A DNA stretch of 64,000 bases from JBMNGN01 sp050949865. GTDB lineage: Bacteria; Bacillota; Syntrophomonadia; Syntrophomonadales; Syntrophomonadaceae. How positions within the stretch are numbered: position 1 is the first letter of the stretch; each line of letters starts with the position of its first letter. Below are positions 16,780 through 26,651 of the stretch, piece by piece. The translations under genes and the position numbers were made by a program. The stretch spans positions 124,001-188,000 of the forward strand of contig JBMNGN010000003.1 in NCBI GenBank assembly GCA_050949865.1, read 5' to 3'. The notes under the pieces are model-generated. The model was not told the origin of the DNA, did not search any database, and saw only the letters and a program-made list of their open reading frames with translations.

Positions 16780-18417
16780 ATGAACAATCTGTTTATGGAG
16801 TATGGTGGATACCTGTATTTAGTTCAATTATTTTTTGCAATAGTTATAGGTCTCTACTTTTGGAATCTGCTAAAAAACCAACAGTTTAAAAAAACCGCCA
16901 TAATTAAGGAAACAGAAAAAGAAAATATAAAATTGAAACAGATGAGAAATATAAAACTAACTGAACCATTGTCCTGCTTGACGCGCCCTACGGCATTAAG
17001 TGATGTAGTAGGGCAGGAAGAAGGGATTGAGATTTTAAAATCCGCCTTGTGTGGAACTAATCCGCAGCATGTACTGATTTATGGTCCTCCTGGAGTAGGA
17101 AAAACCGCAGCTGCACGTATAGTGCTGGAAGAAGCCAAAAATAATCCATTATCACCTTTTGACCAGACGGCAAAGTTTGTGGAAGTTGATGCGACCATAA
17201 CCCGATTTGATGAGAGGAATATTGCTGACCCTTTAATAGGCTCAGTCCATGATCCTATTTACCAGGGAGCTGGTTCATTAGGTGCCGCAGGAATTCCGCA
17301 GCCTAAGCCGGGCGCCTGTACTAAAGCCCATGGAGGGGTGTTATTTATTGACGAGATTGGGGAGCTACACCCATTACAGATGAATAAACTTTTAAAAGTG
17401 CTGGAAGATAGAAAGGTGATGCTCGAAAGTGCATACTATAGTGAAAATGATAAAAACGTTCCCCAGCACATACACGATATATTTACTAACGGTCTTCCTG
17501 CTGATTTCCGGCTGGTTGGTGCTACTACCCGAATGCCTGAGGAATTACCGCCGGCCTTGCGCTCAAGGTGTATGGAAATATTCTTTAAGCCGCTAGAGAA
17601 GGAAGATATAAAACAGATAATCATTAATGCTATGAAAAAGATCAAATTTGATATTGAAGCAGAAGCATTAGATGAAATAACCAGATATGCAGGGAACGGA
17701 AGGGAGGCAGTAAATATTGTACAACTAGCGGCTGGGATTGCACAGATTGAGAATTCGCCCACAATAACTGTAAATATTGTAGAAAAGGTTTTAAATAACG
17801 GAAGATTTGCCCCCAGGCCGGAAGTAAGGTTAAAAAAGGAGCCAGCGGTCGGTTGTGTGAATGGTTTAGCGGTATCAGGAGCTAACACCGGAACTGTACT
17901 GGAGATTGAGGCAATAAGCATTAAAGTAGAGAAAGGCAAGGGTACCTGGACCATTACGGGAATCATTGAGGAAGAGCAGCTCGGAAGGGGAGATAGAAAA
18001 TATACTAGAAAGAGTATGGCCAAGGGAGCGGTTGAAAATGTACTTGCTGTTCTGAAGTTTAAGTATGGCTTACCCACTGGAGATTATGATATTCATGTTA
18101 ACTTCCCCGGGGGTGTACCTATTGATGGTCCCTCAGCGGGAATCAGCATTGCGGTTGCCATATACTCAGCTATCACCAATAGCAAGGTTGACAATAGGTT
18201 AGCGATGACTGGAGAGATATCCGTTCATGGAATGGTAAAACCGGTGGGAGGAGTTATAAGCAAAATCGAGGCGGCTAGAAGAGCTGGTATTAGGAGGGTA
18301 ATAATACCCGCGGACAACTGGCTAAAGATTTTTGAGGATTTTGCTGAGATCGAGGTTATTCCGGTGCAAAACCTAGATGAAGTTCTAGAAAAAGCTATTA
18401 TTTACAATAAGATTTAA
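16780..18417 (+). CDS. lonB: LonB, membrane-anchored ATP-dependent protease
   Basis: 545 residues from the ATG at 16780, which has AAAGGA 9 bases upstream; the ATG at 16762 would lie before that site. One N-terminal membrane helix (VQLFFAIVIGLYFWNLLKNQ) is followed by an AAA+ domain (GPPGVGKTAAAR) with a long insertion and a C-terminal Lon protease domain. The Ser/Lys dyad is in DGPSAGISIA and KPVGGVISKIEA. In Bacillus, lonB is next to lonA and is expressed in the forespore under sigma-F. The same adjacency holds here, so a sporulation role is likely but not proven. Confidence 0.96.
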   Translation: MNNLFMEYGGYLYLVQLFFAIVIGLYFWNLLKNQQFKKTAIIKETEKENIKLKQMRNIKLTEPLSCLTRPTALSDVVGQEEGIEILKSALCGTNPQHVLIYGPPGVGKTAAARIVLEEAKNNPLSPFDQTAKFVEVDATITRFDERNIADPLIGSVHDPIYQGAGSLGAAGIPQPKPGACTKAHGGVLFIDEIGELHPLQMNKLLKVLEDRKVMLESAYYSENDKNVPQHIHDIFTNGLPADFRLVGATTRMPEELPPALRSRCMEIFFKPLEKEDIKQIIINAMKKIKFDIEAEALDEITRYAGNGREAVNIVQLAAGIAQIENSPTITVNIVEKVLNNGRFAPRPEVRLKKEPAVGCVNGLAVSGANTGTVLEIEAISIKVEKGKGTWTITGIIEEEQLGRGDRKYTRKSMAKGAVENVLAVLKFKYGLPTGDYDIHVNFPGGVPIDGPSAGISIAVAIYSAITNSKVDNRLAMTGEISVHGMVKPVGGVISKIEAARRAGIRRVIIPADNWLKIFEDFAEIEVIPVQNLDEVLEKAIIYNKI

Positions 18418-18565
18418 TCAAATAAAATGGCGAAATAGACTATAATGTAAAATAAGAATAATATATCACATATATCACATAGTCCCACAAAAGGCTAGCA
18501 TTCTGGCTTGTGTTTATACCTGCGCATGTTGTACAATTAAATCTGCTTGGGAGGTGTATATTGCA
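18418..18565 (+). promoter_or_regulatory. lonA upstream region with candidate promoter and short tandem repeat
   Basis: TTGTGT, 18 bases, TACAAT (about 18509-18538) is a weak sigma-A-type candidate. An earlier TATAAT at 18441-18446 lacks a -35. A tandem ATATCACAT-type repeat (about 18463-18480) could be an operator; no known regulator box matches it. Confidence 0.35.
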
Positions 18566-20893
18566 TTGCATCAAAAGAATGAGCCTAGATTTCGTGAAAT
18601 CCCTATGTTACCCCTTAGAGGGGTTCTGGTATTCCCATATACTGTTATCCATTTAGATGTTGGAAGGAAAAAGTCTATTAATGCTATAGAGGAAGCAATG
18701 TTAGAGTCCAAGGAGATATTTCTGGCTACTCAAAAAGAAGCGCAAACTGATGATCCGGAAATAACAGACATATATAACGTTGGAACGGTAGCTGAAATCA
18801 AGCAAATATTGAAAATGCCGGGCGGAACTATGCGGGTTCTTGTAGAAGGGTTATGCCGGGCTGAGATTCAGAACTATACTCGTTGCGAACCGTTTTTAAA
18901 AGTAGAAGTGGAATTATATAGAGATGGTAAAGTCCAAAATAGTGCCGAACATGAAGCTTTAATGAGAACCCTGATCAATCAGTTTGAGCAGTATGTTAGA
19001 ATCAGCAAGAAAATACCGCCGGAAACGGTAGTGTCGGTAATTGCTATTGATGATCCAGGGCGGCTTTCAGATACGATAGCTTCACACCTATCTTTAAGGA
19101 TTGATGAAAAACAAAAGATACTTGAGGCTTATGATATAAGTAAAAGACTCGAATACCTGTGCGAACTACTGGCCAAAGAAATGGAGATCCTGGAGTTAGA
19201 ACGTAAAATCAATTTAAGAGTACGCAAACAAATGGAGAAAACTCAAAAAGAATATTATTTAAGAGAGCAGATGAAGGCTATACAGAAGGAGCTCGGAGAT
19301 AAAGATGACCGGGCTACAGAAGTTGAGGAACTGAGAGAAAAGATCAACCAGGTTAACCTTCCTCCGGAAGCCAGGGAAAAGGCCTTAAAAGAGCTTGAAA
19401 GACTGGAGAAGATGCCTCCCATGGTTGCTGAGGCTGTGGTAGTAAGGAATTATCTGGATTGGATGTTATCGTTGCCGTGGTCAATCGAAACCAAGGATCG
19501 CCTTGATTTGAGAGTAGCAGAGGAAATTCTGGAAGAGGATCATTATGGTTTGGAGAAACCAAAAGAGAGGATACTGGAATACCTTGCCATAAGAAAACTG
19601 GCCAAAAGATTAAAGGGTCCAATTCTTTGCCTAGTAGGTCCCCCGGGGGTTGGAAAAACCTCCCTCGGAAAGTCTATTGCTCGGTCCTTAGGACGTAAAT
19701 TTGTGCGCATGTCTCTGGGTGGAATCAGAGATGAGGCAGAAATAAGAGGGCATAGGAGGACGTATGTGGGCTCCATGCCAGGGCGGGTTTTGCAGGGAAT
19801 AAAACAAGCAGCATCTAAGAACCCTGTCTTCCTGCTTGATGAAATAGACAAAATGACTATGGATTTTAGAGGTGATCCGGCTTCAGCGCTATTAGAGGTC
19901 TTAGATCCGGAACAGAATTATCTTTTCAGTGATCATTACCTGGAAACGGCCTTTGATTTGTCCAAGGTTATGTTCATTACTACAGCCAACTCTACTTATA
20001 ATATTCCGCGGCCATTGTTGGACAGGATGGAGATTATTGAGATAAGCGGTTATACAGAAGAAGATAAAGTCGTAATTGCCCTGGATTATTTAATCCCTAA
20101 ACAGATTAAGGAGCACGGGTTAAAAAAGCGCCATGTTTCCTTTTCGGAAGGTGCAATCCGGAAGATTATCCGGGAGTACACCCGCGAGGCCGGGGTGAGG
20201 AATCTAGAAAGGCAGATAGCCACTATATGCCGCAAGGTTGCCCGTAAAGTTGTGGAAAAGGAAGATACCTATGTACAGGTAACTGCCAACAATGTGGGCA
20301 AATATTTGGGAATTAGCCGCTATCACTATGGAGTTGCCGAGAGCCAGAACCAGGTTGGTGTAGCTACTGGCCTGGCCTGGACAGAAAGTGGCGGGGATAT
20401 CTTGTCTATTGAGGTAGCTTTACTAAAAGGAAAGGGTAAACTTACCTTGACCGGTAAATTAGGCGATATAATGAAAGAATCGGCCCAGGCTGCCCTGACC
20501 TATGTGAGATCTAAAGCGGAGGAATTGGGTATAAGCCAGGAGATGCAGGAACAATACGATGTGCATCTACATGTGCCAGAGGGTGCCATTCCTAAAGATG
20601 GGCCTTCGGCAGGAATAGCCATAGCTACCGCTCTAGTATCAGCCATGTCAGGGTCCGCTGTAAGACGGGATGTTGCCATGACTGGAGAGATAACCTTAAG
20701 GGGAAGAATCCTGACCATTGGCGGGGTGAAGGAAAAGGTTCTGGCAGCCCACAGGGCAGGGATTAAAACGGTTATCCTTCCCCAGGACAACAAAAAGGAC
20801 CTGGCTGAAATACCCAAAAACGTTCTTAATAAGATGCGGATTGTTCTAGTAAGCCATATGGATGAGGTTTTAACCGAAACCTTGGTAAAATAA
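18566..20893 (+). CDS. lon: LonA, cytosolic ATP-dependent protease
   Basis: 775 residues from the TTG at 18566, about 9 bases after GGGAGG; an upstream GTG at 18554 overlaps that ribosome site. The N-terminal LAN substrate domain (IPMLPLRGVLVFPYTV), coiled-coil region, AAA+ module (GPPGVGKTSLGKSIA) and C-terminal protease domain are all present. The catalytic Ser is in PKDGPSAGIAIAT and the Lys in GGVKEKVLAAHRAG. It degrades misfolded and short-lived regulatory proteins. It is separated from lonB by 148 bases and followed by a large palindromic repeat that may act as its terminator. Confidence 0.98.
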   Translation: MHQKNEPRFREIPMLPLRGVLVFPYTVIHLDVGRKKSINAIEEAMLESKEIFLATQKEAQTDDPEITDIYNVGTVAEIKQILKMPGGTMRVLVEGLCRAEIQNYTRCEPFLKVEVELYRDGKVQNSAEHEALMRTLINQFEQYVRISKKIPPETVVSVIAIDDPGRLSDTIASHLSLRIDEKQKILEAYDISKRLEYLCELLAKEMEILELERKINLRVRKQMEKTQKEYYLREQMKAIQKELGDKDDRATEVEELREKINQVNLPPEAREKALKELERLEKMPPMVAEAVVVRNYLDWMLSLPWSIETKDRLDLRVAEEILEEDHYGLEKPKERILEYLAIRKLAKRLKGPILCLVGPPGVGKTSLGKSIARSLGRKFVRMSLGGIRDEAEIRGHRRTYVGSMPGRVLQGIKQAASKNPVFLLDEIDKMTMDFRGDPASALLEVLDPEQNYLFSDHYLETAFDLSKVMFITTANSTYNIPRPLLDRMEIIEISGYTEEDKVVIALDYLIPKQIKEHGLKKRHVSFSEGAIRKIIREYTREAGVRNLERQIATICRKVARKVVEKEDTYVQVTANNVGKYLGISRYHYGVAESQNQVGVATGLAWTESGGDILSIEVALLKGKGKLTLTGKLGDIMKESAQAALTYVRSKAEELGISQEMQEQYDVHLHVPEGAIPKDGPSAGIAIATALVSAMSGSAVRRDVAMTGEITLRGRILTIGGVKEKVLAAHRAGIKTVILPQDNKKDLAEIPKNVLNKMRIVLVSHMDEVLTETLVK

Positions 20894-20897
20894 TTAG

Positions 20898-20988
20898 AGC
20901 ACACAAGGGGACGGTTCTGTTGTGTCGGTTGCCAGGAGATGCCGTCCCTTCTTGATAACTGACACAACAGAACCGTCCCCTTGTGCTT
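20898..20988. repeat. REP-like palindromic element with 25-bp perfect arms
   Basis: Arms 20902-20926 (CACAAGGGGACGGTTCTG...) and 20961-20985 are exact reverse complements, with a 34-base centre that itself carries a GGGACGGC-like half. Similar GGGGACGGTTCTGTTGTGTC sequences are, from general knowledge, scattered through many clostridial genomes and are linked to RAYT/Y1 transposases. It fills almost the whole lonA-engB gap and can fold into a very strong hairpin. Confidence 0.8.
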
Positions 20989-21007
20989 GGGAGACAGGGG
21001 TGGAGGT

Positions 21008-21616
21008 ATGGATATTAAGCGAGCGGAGTTTAAAGGCGTATATACCTACATAAAAGAAATGCCTGATGAGTCGGTGCCTGAAATTGCTATAGTTGGGCGT
21101 TCGAATGTAGGCAAATCATCCTTGATTAATCGGATAACCAATTGCAGAAAACTGGCAAAATCAAGTTCAACCCCTGGAAAAACCAGAACTATTAACTTTT
21201 ATCTCATAAATGAACAATGGTATATGGTGGATTTGCCGGGATATGGCTATGCCAGGGTATCTAAAGCTGAAAAAGCCCGGTGGAGGAAAATGATTGAAGA
21301 TTATTTACGCTATAGATCACAGCTTAAAGGGGTCATTCAGCTCATCGATGTAAGACACCCGCCCAGCGACAATGATATTTTGATGAAAGAATGGTTAGTA
21401 AGTTTTAAAATACCCGTACTGTTTGTAGCTACCAAAATTGATAAAATCTCTCGGGGAGCCAGGCAGAAGCATTTTAACGTAATCCGCAAGGGATTGGATC
21501 TTCAATCCCGACAATTGCCGCTTGGTTTTTCAGCAGAGACCGGGGAAGGGGTGCAGGAATTAAAAGAAGCAATAGACGAATTATTAGCTTATCCCGGGAA
21601 TAGAGGCGAGGTTTAG
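21008..21616 (+). CDS. engB: EngB/YsxC, ribosome-biogenesis GTPase
   Basis: 202 residues from the ATG at 21008 with GGGGTGGAGG; the frame is open further upstream, but that part belongs to the palindromic repeat. All GTPase motifs are present: GRSNVGKSS (G1), TPGKTRT (G2), DLPGYG (G3), TKIDK (G4) and SAETGEG (G5). It acts in late assembly of the large ribosomal subunit. Lying downstream of lon is the normal position in Firmicutes. Its stop overlaps the stop of the opposing URO-D-like gene by four bases. Confidence 0.97.
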   Translation: MDIKRAEFKGVYTYIKEMPDESVPEIAIVGRSNVGKSSLINRITNCRKLAKSSSTPGKTRTINFYLINEQWYMVDLPGYGYARVSKAEKARWRKMIEDYLRYRSQLKGVIQLIDVRHPPSDNDILMKEWLVSFKIPVLFVATKIDKISRGARQKHFNVIRKGLDLQSRQLPLGFSAETGEGVQELKEAIDELLAYPGNRGEV

Positions 21617-22464
21617 CAGTGAGTTCCAATGGTATCAACCATATCATAAGCAGCTTTTATAGTCTCGGGGGGAATACCAGGGTAAAGCCCTCCAGATGAA
21701 CCGAATACATATCCCGGAACCTGGCTCCAGGAGGATAGCAACTCCTTAACCTCATGCTTTACCTGGGAAACCGTTTTCATCTGCCCGGTAGATTCAAATT
21801 CATAATTACCCCAAAAAACCCAACCAGATTTAAGTGAGTTGGCGAAGCGGTTGGCACTTATTCCCACCGACGGCTGAAGAGAATGGATCCCTCTAAATGC
21901 CGAACCCCTGATTAAATCAATGATATCCATGATATTACCGTCCGAGTGAAATACGAAGGGAACCTTTGGGTGTGGCATAATCAGTTCTGAGACAATTGGG
22001 AAATAATAATGCTTAAGATAATCCGGGCTGAATAACAGCCCATGCTGTCCTGCCAGGTCGTCTGCAATTATTATTCCTTCACAGCCACAATCGAGGGCAG
22101 ATTTTATTAATTCCTGATCCTGAATAATCATCTTTTTCATTATTTCCCTAGTATAAACTGGATTGCTATTAATCAGGATAAAAGCCTTCTTCCAGTTGAA
22201 TATTTTAAACATCCTGCTCAAAGGGCCATTCATAAGGCCAAAGATATAGAATCGAGAATGGCGCCAGCTCGCCCAATCATGCTGGTCTAATTTATCAAGC
22301 CCCAGGGTTACAATGTCCGCATTTAAATACAGCAATAATTCCTGCAGGGAATCAACCGGAAACCCTTTTACGGTTTCGGGCGAGATAAATATTTCCCCTT
22401 TGGGGGGGCGATCGGGAATCTTTAGATTTAAGGCGTTGGATACCCTTTGACGGCTGGAAAGCAA
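21613..22464 (-). CDS. Uroporphyrinogen decarboxylase (URO-D) superfamily protein
   Basis: 283 residues, TTG start with AAGGAGA. It shows the URO-D/methyltransferase barrel pattern: start RVSNALNLKIPDRPP, IIADDLAGQHGLLFSPDYL in the middle, and VPFVFHSDGN then LQPSVG near the C-terminus. The MtaA-type corrinoid methyltransferases have HxCG at the FHSDGN site; here the Cys is replaced, so the metal site of that subgroup is not conserved. True HemE is also unlikely given the lack of its N-terminal substrate motifs. Substrate unknown. Likely co-transcribed with the SEC-C gene 15 bases upstream. Confidence 0.8.
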   Translation of the reverse strand: MLSSRQRVSNALNLKIPDRPPKGEIFISPETVKGFPVDSLQELLLYLNADIVTLGLDKLDQHDWASWRHSRFYIFGLMNGPLSRMFKIFNWKKAFILINSNPVYTREIMKKMIIQDQELIKSALDCGCEGIIIADDLAGQHGLLFSPDYLKHYYFPIVSELIMPHPKVPFVFHSDGNIMDIIDLIRGSAFRGIHSLQPSVGISANRFANSLKSGWVFWGNYEFESTGQMKTVSQVKHEVKELLSSWSQVPGYVFGSSGGLYPGIPPETIKAAYDMVDTIGTHC

Positions 22465-22479
22465 ATCTCGTGTCTCCTT

Positions 22480-23748
22480 CTACTGGCTGTTGGGTATAGG
22501 ATAGTCTATAACCCGCTTTCTCATATAGTCAAGTAATTCAATTTCTTCTTCAGAGCGGGTATCTTGGGCAAATTCATCCAGGAGGCGTATGATTTCATTC
22601 TTTTCCCCTTGCTCAAGCAAGGCAATTGGTGTTTTTCCTTTCAGTTCTTGGTGCGGGGTGGACAACCATCTTTCGGTTTCCTTATCTTTAATTACCAAGA
22701 ACCACAGGTGGGTTAAATCCATAGCTGGAGGTTCCATAGCAAAGGCGCTGTTAAGCAATCTGATTTGGCTATAAGGGGTGACTGATGAGAACAATCCCAT
22801 TGAACAGTTAAGGCTGTCAATGTCGCAAGATGATGCCAGGGCGCATTCTTGTCCCACTGCAATTCTTGAATAACCAGGGGCTGCCTGATTGTATTTATAC
22901 CATTGAAACCCTTCCGTTCTATGGATATAAGTATATTCCGGGTGGTTATTAATCAATCTAAGCAGCAGCTCTAAAGAGTTTTTATTAAGCTCAATAATTC
23001 TTATATCAGACAAGTCCAACAGAACCTTTTCGATGGCATGAGAAAAAAGGCCGTACAAAATATGGGCCTGTGATTTTAACGTTTCCCTGGTACTAAGGTG
23101 AAGGATATCATCCAGATAACTGATATGCTTCTTTAGAAACTCGGATTGGCCGTCTTTATCTTTACACATCAAAACCATACCTGAAAACACCTGATCGCTG
23201 GAAAAGGGAACGATTCTGCCGAGCAAGATTATATCCTTCACTGCCTCTTCCAAATCCAAAGGTTCTTTAATCAATATCCGGTGTTCGGTTCCTAAAAACA
23301 GATCCGTAACCACCAGGGAAAGATTATGGCTTTCCTTAACTGCATAAACCGATAAAAAAGAATCATTCATTGCTGCCAGGGCATTGGCCAGATTTTTTTC
23401 CATAAAAGCAGAATGGTTACGATAATAAATGTGGCCTAAGGTCTGGTTATCCATAACCGGCTGATCGAACCACAGCCAGTCGGAGAAAAATGATTCATGT
23501 TCTTGTGGCAGTTTTTCCCGGGTAGAAAACCTTAAAAACTGTTGCTGAAAACCTCTTTTGTTTTTACGGATTTCTTTTTTAAAATAGTTATCCAGCTTGA
23601 TTTTTAAGGAAGTTAATAACTGGCTATACTTATAAAAAGGATCAATTATACCCGGGTCATAGTTGTTAAATGCTCCGCAGCATTTTTTAAATTTTAAACC
23701 ACTGCCGCATATGCAGGGATCATTCCGGCTTGGTCTCTTTCTGCTCAA
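22480..23748 (-). CDS. SEC-C motif protein of unknown function
   Basis: 422 residues from a TTG at 23748 with GGGAGG nine bases upstream; the frame extends to 23790 but without a ribosome site. Right at the N-terminus is a SEC-C metal-binding motif, NDPCICGSGLKFKKCCG, the zinc knuckle found at the C-terminus of SecA. The remaining about 400 residues are mixed alpha/beta and I recognise no catalytic motif. The gene precedes the URO-D-like gene in the same direction. SEC-C may mediate ribosome or SecB-like contacts, but that is inference. Convergent neighbours make this an isolated two-gene unit. Confidence 0.75.
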   Translation of the reverse strand: MSRKRPSRNDPCICGSGLKFKKCCGAFNNYDPGIIDPFYKYSQLLTSLKIKLDNYFKKEIRKNKRGFQQQFLRFSTREKLPQEHESFFSDWLWFDQPVMDNQTLGHIYYRNHSAFMEKNLANALAAMNDSFLSVYAVKESHNLSLVVTDLFLGTEHRILIKEPLDLEEAVKDIILLGRIVPFSSDQVFSGMVLMCKDKDGQSEFLKKHISYLDDILHLSTRETLKSQAHILYGLFSHAIEKVLLDLSDIRIIELNKNSLELLLRLINNHPEYTYIHRTEGFQWYKYNQAAPGYSRIAVGQECALASSCDIDSLNCSMGLFSSVTPYSQIRLLNSAFAMEPPAMDLTHLWFLVIKDKETERWLSTPHQELKGKTPIALLEQGEKNEIIRLLDEFAQDTRSEEEIELLDYMRKRVIDYPIPNSQ

Positions 23749-23996
23749 AAAAGTAAGCCTCCCGCAAAGTATACTACAATAGCTTAACACAACCCGGTTG
23801 AGTATATCAACTTACCGCATTTTGAATATTAAAATCCTCGATATTAGTGTAAAATTCTTGTAGTGAGGTTAATCTGGCCGGGGTACAAGCCCTAAAACCA
23901 GAGCTACTTGCAATTACAAGATAAATTCACTTAAAATCTTATTATCTTATTTATATTATGGTCATCTAAAGTCTATATTGAGGAGGTTTAGACTTA

Positions 23997-26651
23997 ATGT
24001 ATAAAGCTGATAATCTGCCCAGTATCTACGATCCGGGCAAGGTGGAGCAGAAGTGGTATGAATTCTGGAGGAGCAATGGTTTTTTTCAACCTCAGAATGA
24101 CCGCAGTAAAAGCTATTTTTCGATAGTTATGCCTCCACCTAATGTTACTGGCCAATTGCACCTGGGGCATGCCCTCGATATCATCCCCCAGGACATTCTC
24201 ATCAGGTGGCGTAGAATGCAGGGCTTTGATACCTTATGGGTCCCAGGAACTGATCATGCGGGTATAGCTACCCAGGCCAAAGTTGAAGAAGCTCTGGCCA
24301 GGGAAGGATTGACTAGAAACGATCTGGGTCGGGAGAAGTTCATAGAAAGAGTATGGGAATGGAAAGAGTTATATGGCCATCGAATATCTAAGCAATTAGC
24401 TCTTTTAGGTTCATCCTGTGATTGGAGCCGGGAAAGGTTTACTATGGATGAAGGATGTTCCCGGGCGGTCAGAGAGGTTTTCGTAAGCCTTTATGAAAAA
24501 GGACTTATTTACCAGGGGAACTACATAACCAACTGGTGCCCGAAGTGTAGCACGGCGATTTCGGATATTGAGGTTGAGCACCAGGAAGAAGACGGTTACC
24601 TATGGTATATCAGGTACCCGGTTGAGGACTCCGACGAATACGTGGTTGTAGCTACCACCAGACCTGAAACCATGCTGGGCGATACCGGGGTTGCAGTTCA
24701 CCCAGAAGATGAAAGATATTGCCACCTGGTGGGCAGGTGGGTAAGGCTTCCCCTGGTTAACCGGCTAATTCCAATATTTGCTGACCATTATGTTGATCCT
24801 AGTTTCGGTACCGGAGCAGTTAAAGTAACCCCAGCTCACGATCCTAATGATTTTGAAATGGGTATAAGGAATAACCTGGAGCAGGTAGTGGTGATGGAAA
24901 ACCATGCGGTCATGAATGAAAATGCAGGAAAATACGCTGGAATGAGCCGGGAAGAATGCCGTATCAGGGTAGTGGAAGATTTGAATGCCCAGGGTTATCT
25001 GGTCAAGGTAGAGAAACACCAGCATGCGGTGGGACATTGTCAAAGATGTGATACCATTATTGAGCCCCTGATATCAAAGCAATGGTTTGTAAAAATGAAG
25101 CCTTTGGCGAAGCCGGCCATGGAAAAGGTTATTAATGGTGAAATCAGGTTCATACCGGAGCGTTTTACCAAGATATACCTTAATTGGATGGAGAATATCA
25201 GGGATTGGTGTATCTCTAGACAATTGTGGTGGGGGCACCGGATTCCCGTATGGTATTGTCAGGAGTGCGGGGAGGTTATATGCCGGCGAATAGATCCGGA
25301 TAGCTGTCCTAAATGTGGCTGTAGCCAGTTAGAACAGGATGAAGATGTTCTTGACACCTGGTTCAGCAGTGCTTTATGGCCTTTTTCTACCCTGGGTTGG
25401 CCGGAACAAACTGATGATTTAAAACGCTACTACCCTACCAGTGTGCTGGTTACGGGCCGAGATATTATATTCTTTTGGGTAGCGAGGATGATTTTTTCCG
25501 GTATAGAGCATACTGGCACTATTCCCTTTAGGGAAGTGAATATCCATGGATTAATCCTGGATAGCCAGGGCAGGAAAATGAGCAAATCACTGGGCAATGG
25601 AATTGACCCCATAGAAGTTATTGAAAAATACGGGGCAGATACTTTAAGATTCTCCATAATCACCGGGGTTACCCCTGGGAATGATGTACGATTCTATTGG
25701 GACAAGGTAGAGAACACCAGGAATTTTGCCAACAAGATATGGAATGCCTCCCGGTTTGTATTGCTAAACTTAGAAGGGTATCAACCGGTTCCCATAAATA
25801 CAGAGGAATTATCTCTGGTAGATCAATGGATTTTATCCCGTTTAAATTCTACCGTTGATGAAGTCAACCGGCTCCTGGAAAGGTATGATTTTGGCGATGC
25901 GGCCAGAGTATTATACGATTTTATTTGGGATGAGTTCTGTGACTGGTATATAGAGCTGGCTAAGCCGCGGCTTTTCAAAACTGGCGATATCCCAACCAGG
26001 CTAAAAGTACAGAACATCCTGGTGGAAACCTTAATCACTATATTAAGAACCTTACACCCATTCATGCCGTTTATTACCGAGGAGATTTACCAGCACTTAC
26101 CCGGGCATAGCCGTACTATTATGCTGGATCAATGGCCAAGGATAAATGAAGCCTTAGTTAATGAAGCCGTCGTTGAAAAAATGGAAATGATAATTACTGC
26201 TATTCGAGCGCTGAGAAATATTCGGGCCGAGTTTAACGTACAACCGGGCACCAGGATTAAAGCTATAATTCAGGTGCGCAATTCCGATGATTTACGGGAT
26301 TTCCAGGATAACCGAATGTATATCGAACAAATGGCGGGAGTTGGAGATTTAAGGATCACTGCTCAAGCAATTAATGCCCAGCACCTGCAGACTGTTTCGG
26401 CAGTTACGGCTGCTGCTGAAATATATGTGCCCTTGGAGGGTATAATTGATGTGGAAAAGGAGATCCAACGGCTGGAGAAGGAATTAAGAAGTGCTGAAAA
26501 TGATTTAAAACAGTCCTCGGGCAAACTAAATAACCCCAATTTTATCGCCAAAGCTCCGCCAGAGGTGGTAGAAAAGGAAAAAGTCAAGGCAAAAGAGGCA
26601 GAAGCCCGAAAGGAAGGTATACTAAAACGGCTAACTATATTGAAACCGTAA
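23997..26651 (+). CDS. valS: Valyl-tRNA synthetase
   Basis: 884 residues, ATG with TTGAGGAGG. Class I signatures: HLGHAL (HIGH-type) at about residue 52 and GRKMSKS at about 527. The editing domain (TTRPETMLGDT), zinc-type Cys clusters (WCPKCSTAI; CQECGEVICRR) and a C-terminal coiled coil are present. It charges tRNA-Val. The 200-base leader contains no T-box sequence, unlike leuS in this window. Its 3' end overlaps the start of folC. Confidence 0.98.
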   Translation: MYKADNLPSIYDPGKVEQKWYEFWRSNGFFQPQNDRSKSYFSIVMPPPNVTGQLHLGHALDIIPQDILIRWRRMQGFDTLWVPGTDHAGIATQAKVEEALAREGLTRNDLGREKFIERVWEWKELYGHRISKQLALLGSSCDWSRERFTMDEGCSRAVREVFVSLYEKGLIYQGNYITNWCPKCSTAISDIEVEHQEEDGYLWYIRYPVEDSDEYVVVATTRPETMLGDTGVAVHPEDERYCHLVGRWVRLPLVNRLIPIFADHYVDPSFGTGAVKVTPAHDPNDFEMGIRNNLEQVVVMENHAVMNENAGKYAGMSREECRIRVVEDLNAQGYLVKVEKHQHAVGHCQRCDTIIEPLISKQWFVKMKPLAKPAMEKVINGEIRFIPERFTKIYLNWMENIRDWCISRQLWWGHRIPVWYCQECGEVICRRIDPDSCPKCGCSQLEQDEDVLDTWFSSALWPFSTLGWPEQTDDLKRYYPTSVLVTGRDIIFFWVARMIFSGIEHTGTIPFREVNIHGLILDSQGRKMSKSLGNGIDPIEVIEKYGADTLRFSIITGVTPGNDVRFYWDKVENTRNFANKIWNASRFVLLNLEGYQPVPINTEELSLVDQWILSRLNSTVDEVNRLLERYDFGDAARVLYDFIWDEFCDWYIELAKPRLFKTGDIPTRLKVQNILVETLITILRTLHPFMPFITEEIYQHLPGHSRTIMLDQWPRINEALVNEAVVEKMEMIITAIRALRNIRAEFNVQPGTRIKAIIQVRNSDDLRDFQDNRMYIEQMAGVGDLRITAQAINAQHLQTVSAVTAAAEIYVPLEGIIDVEKEIQRLEKELRSAENDLKQSSGKLNNPNFIAKAPPEVVEKEKVKAKEAEARKEGILKRLTILKP

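Noticed and set aside
17436..18077. Minus-strand 213-codon frame opposite lonB
   Set aside because: Antisense shadow of a gene with clear Lon protease motifs.
20898..20988. CRISPR-like repeat
   Set aside because: It is a single inverted repeat, not a spaced direct-repeat array; no CRISPR array is visible in the window.
23791..23996. Possible T-box leader for valS
   Set aside because: No GGTGGNACCGCG core or terminator is present in the 200-base leader.
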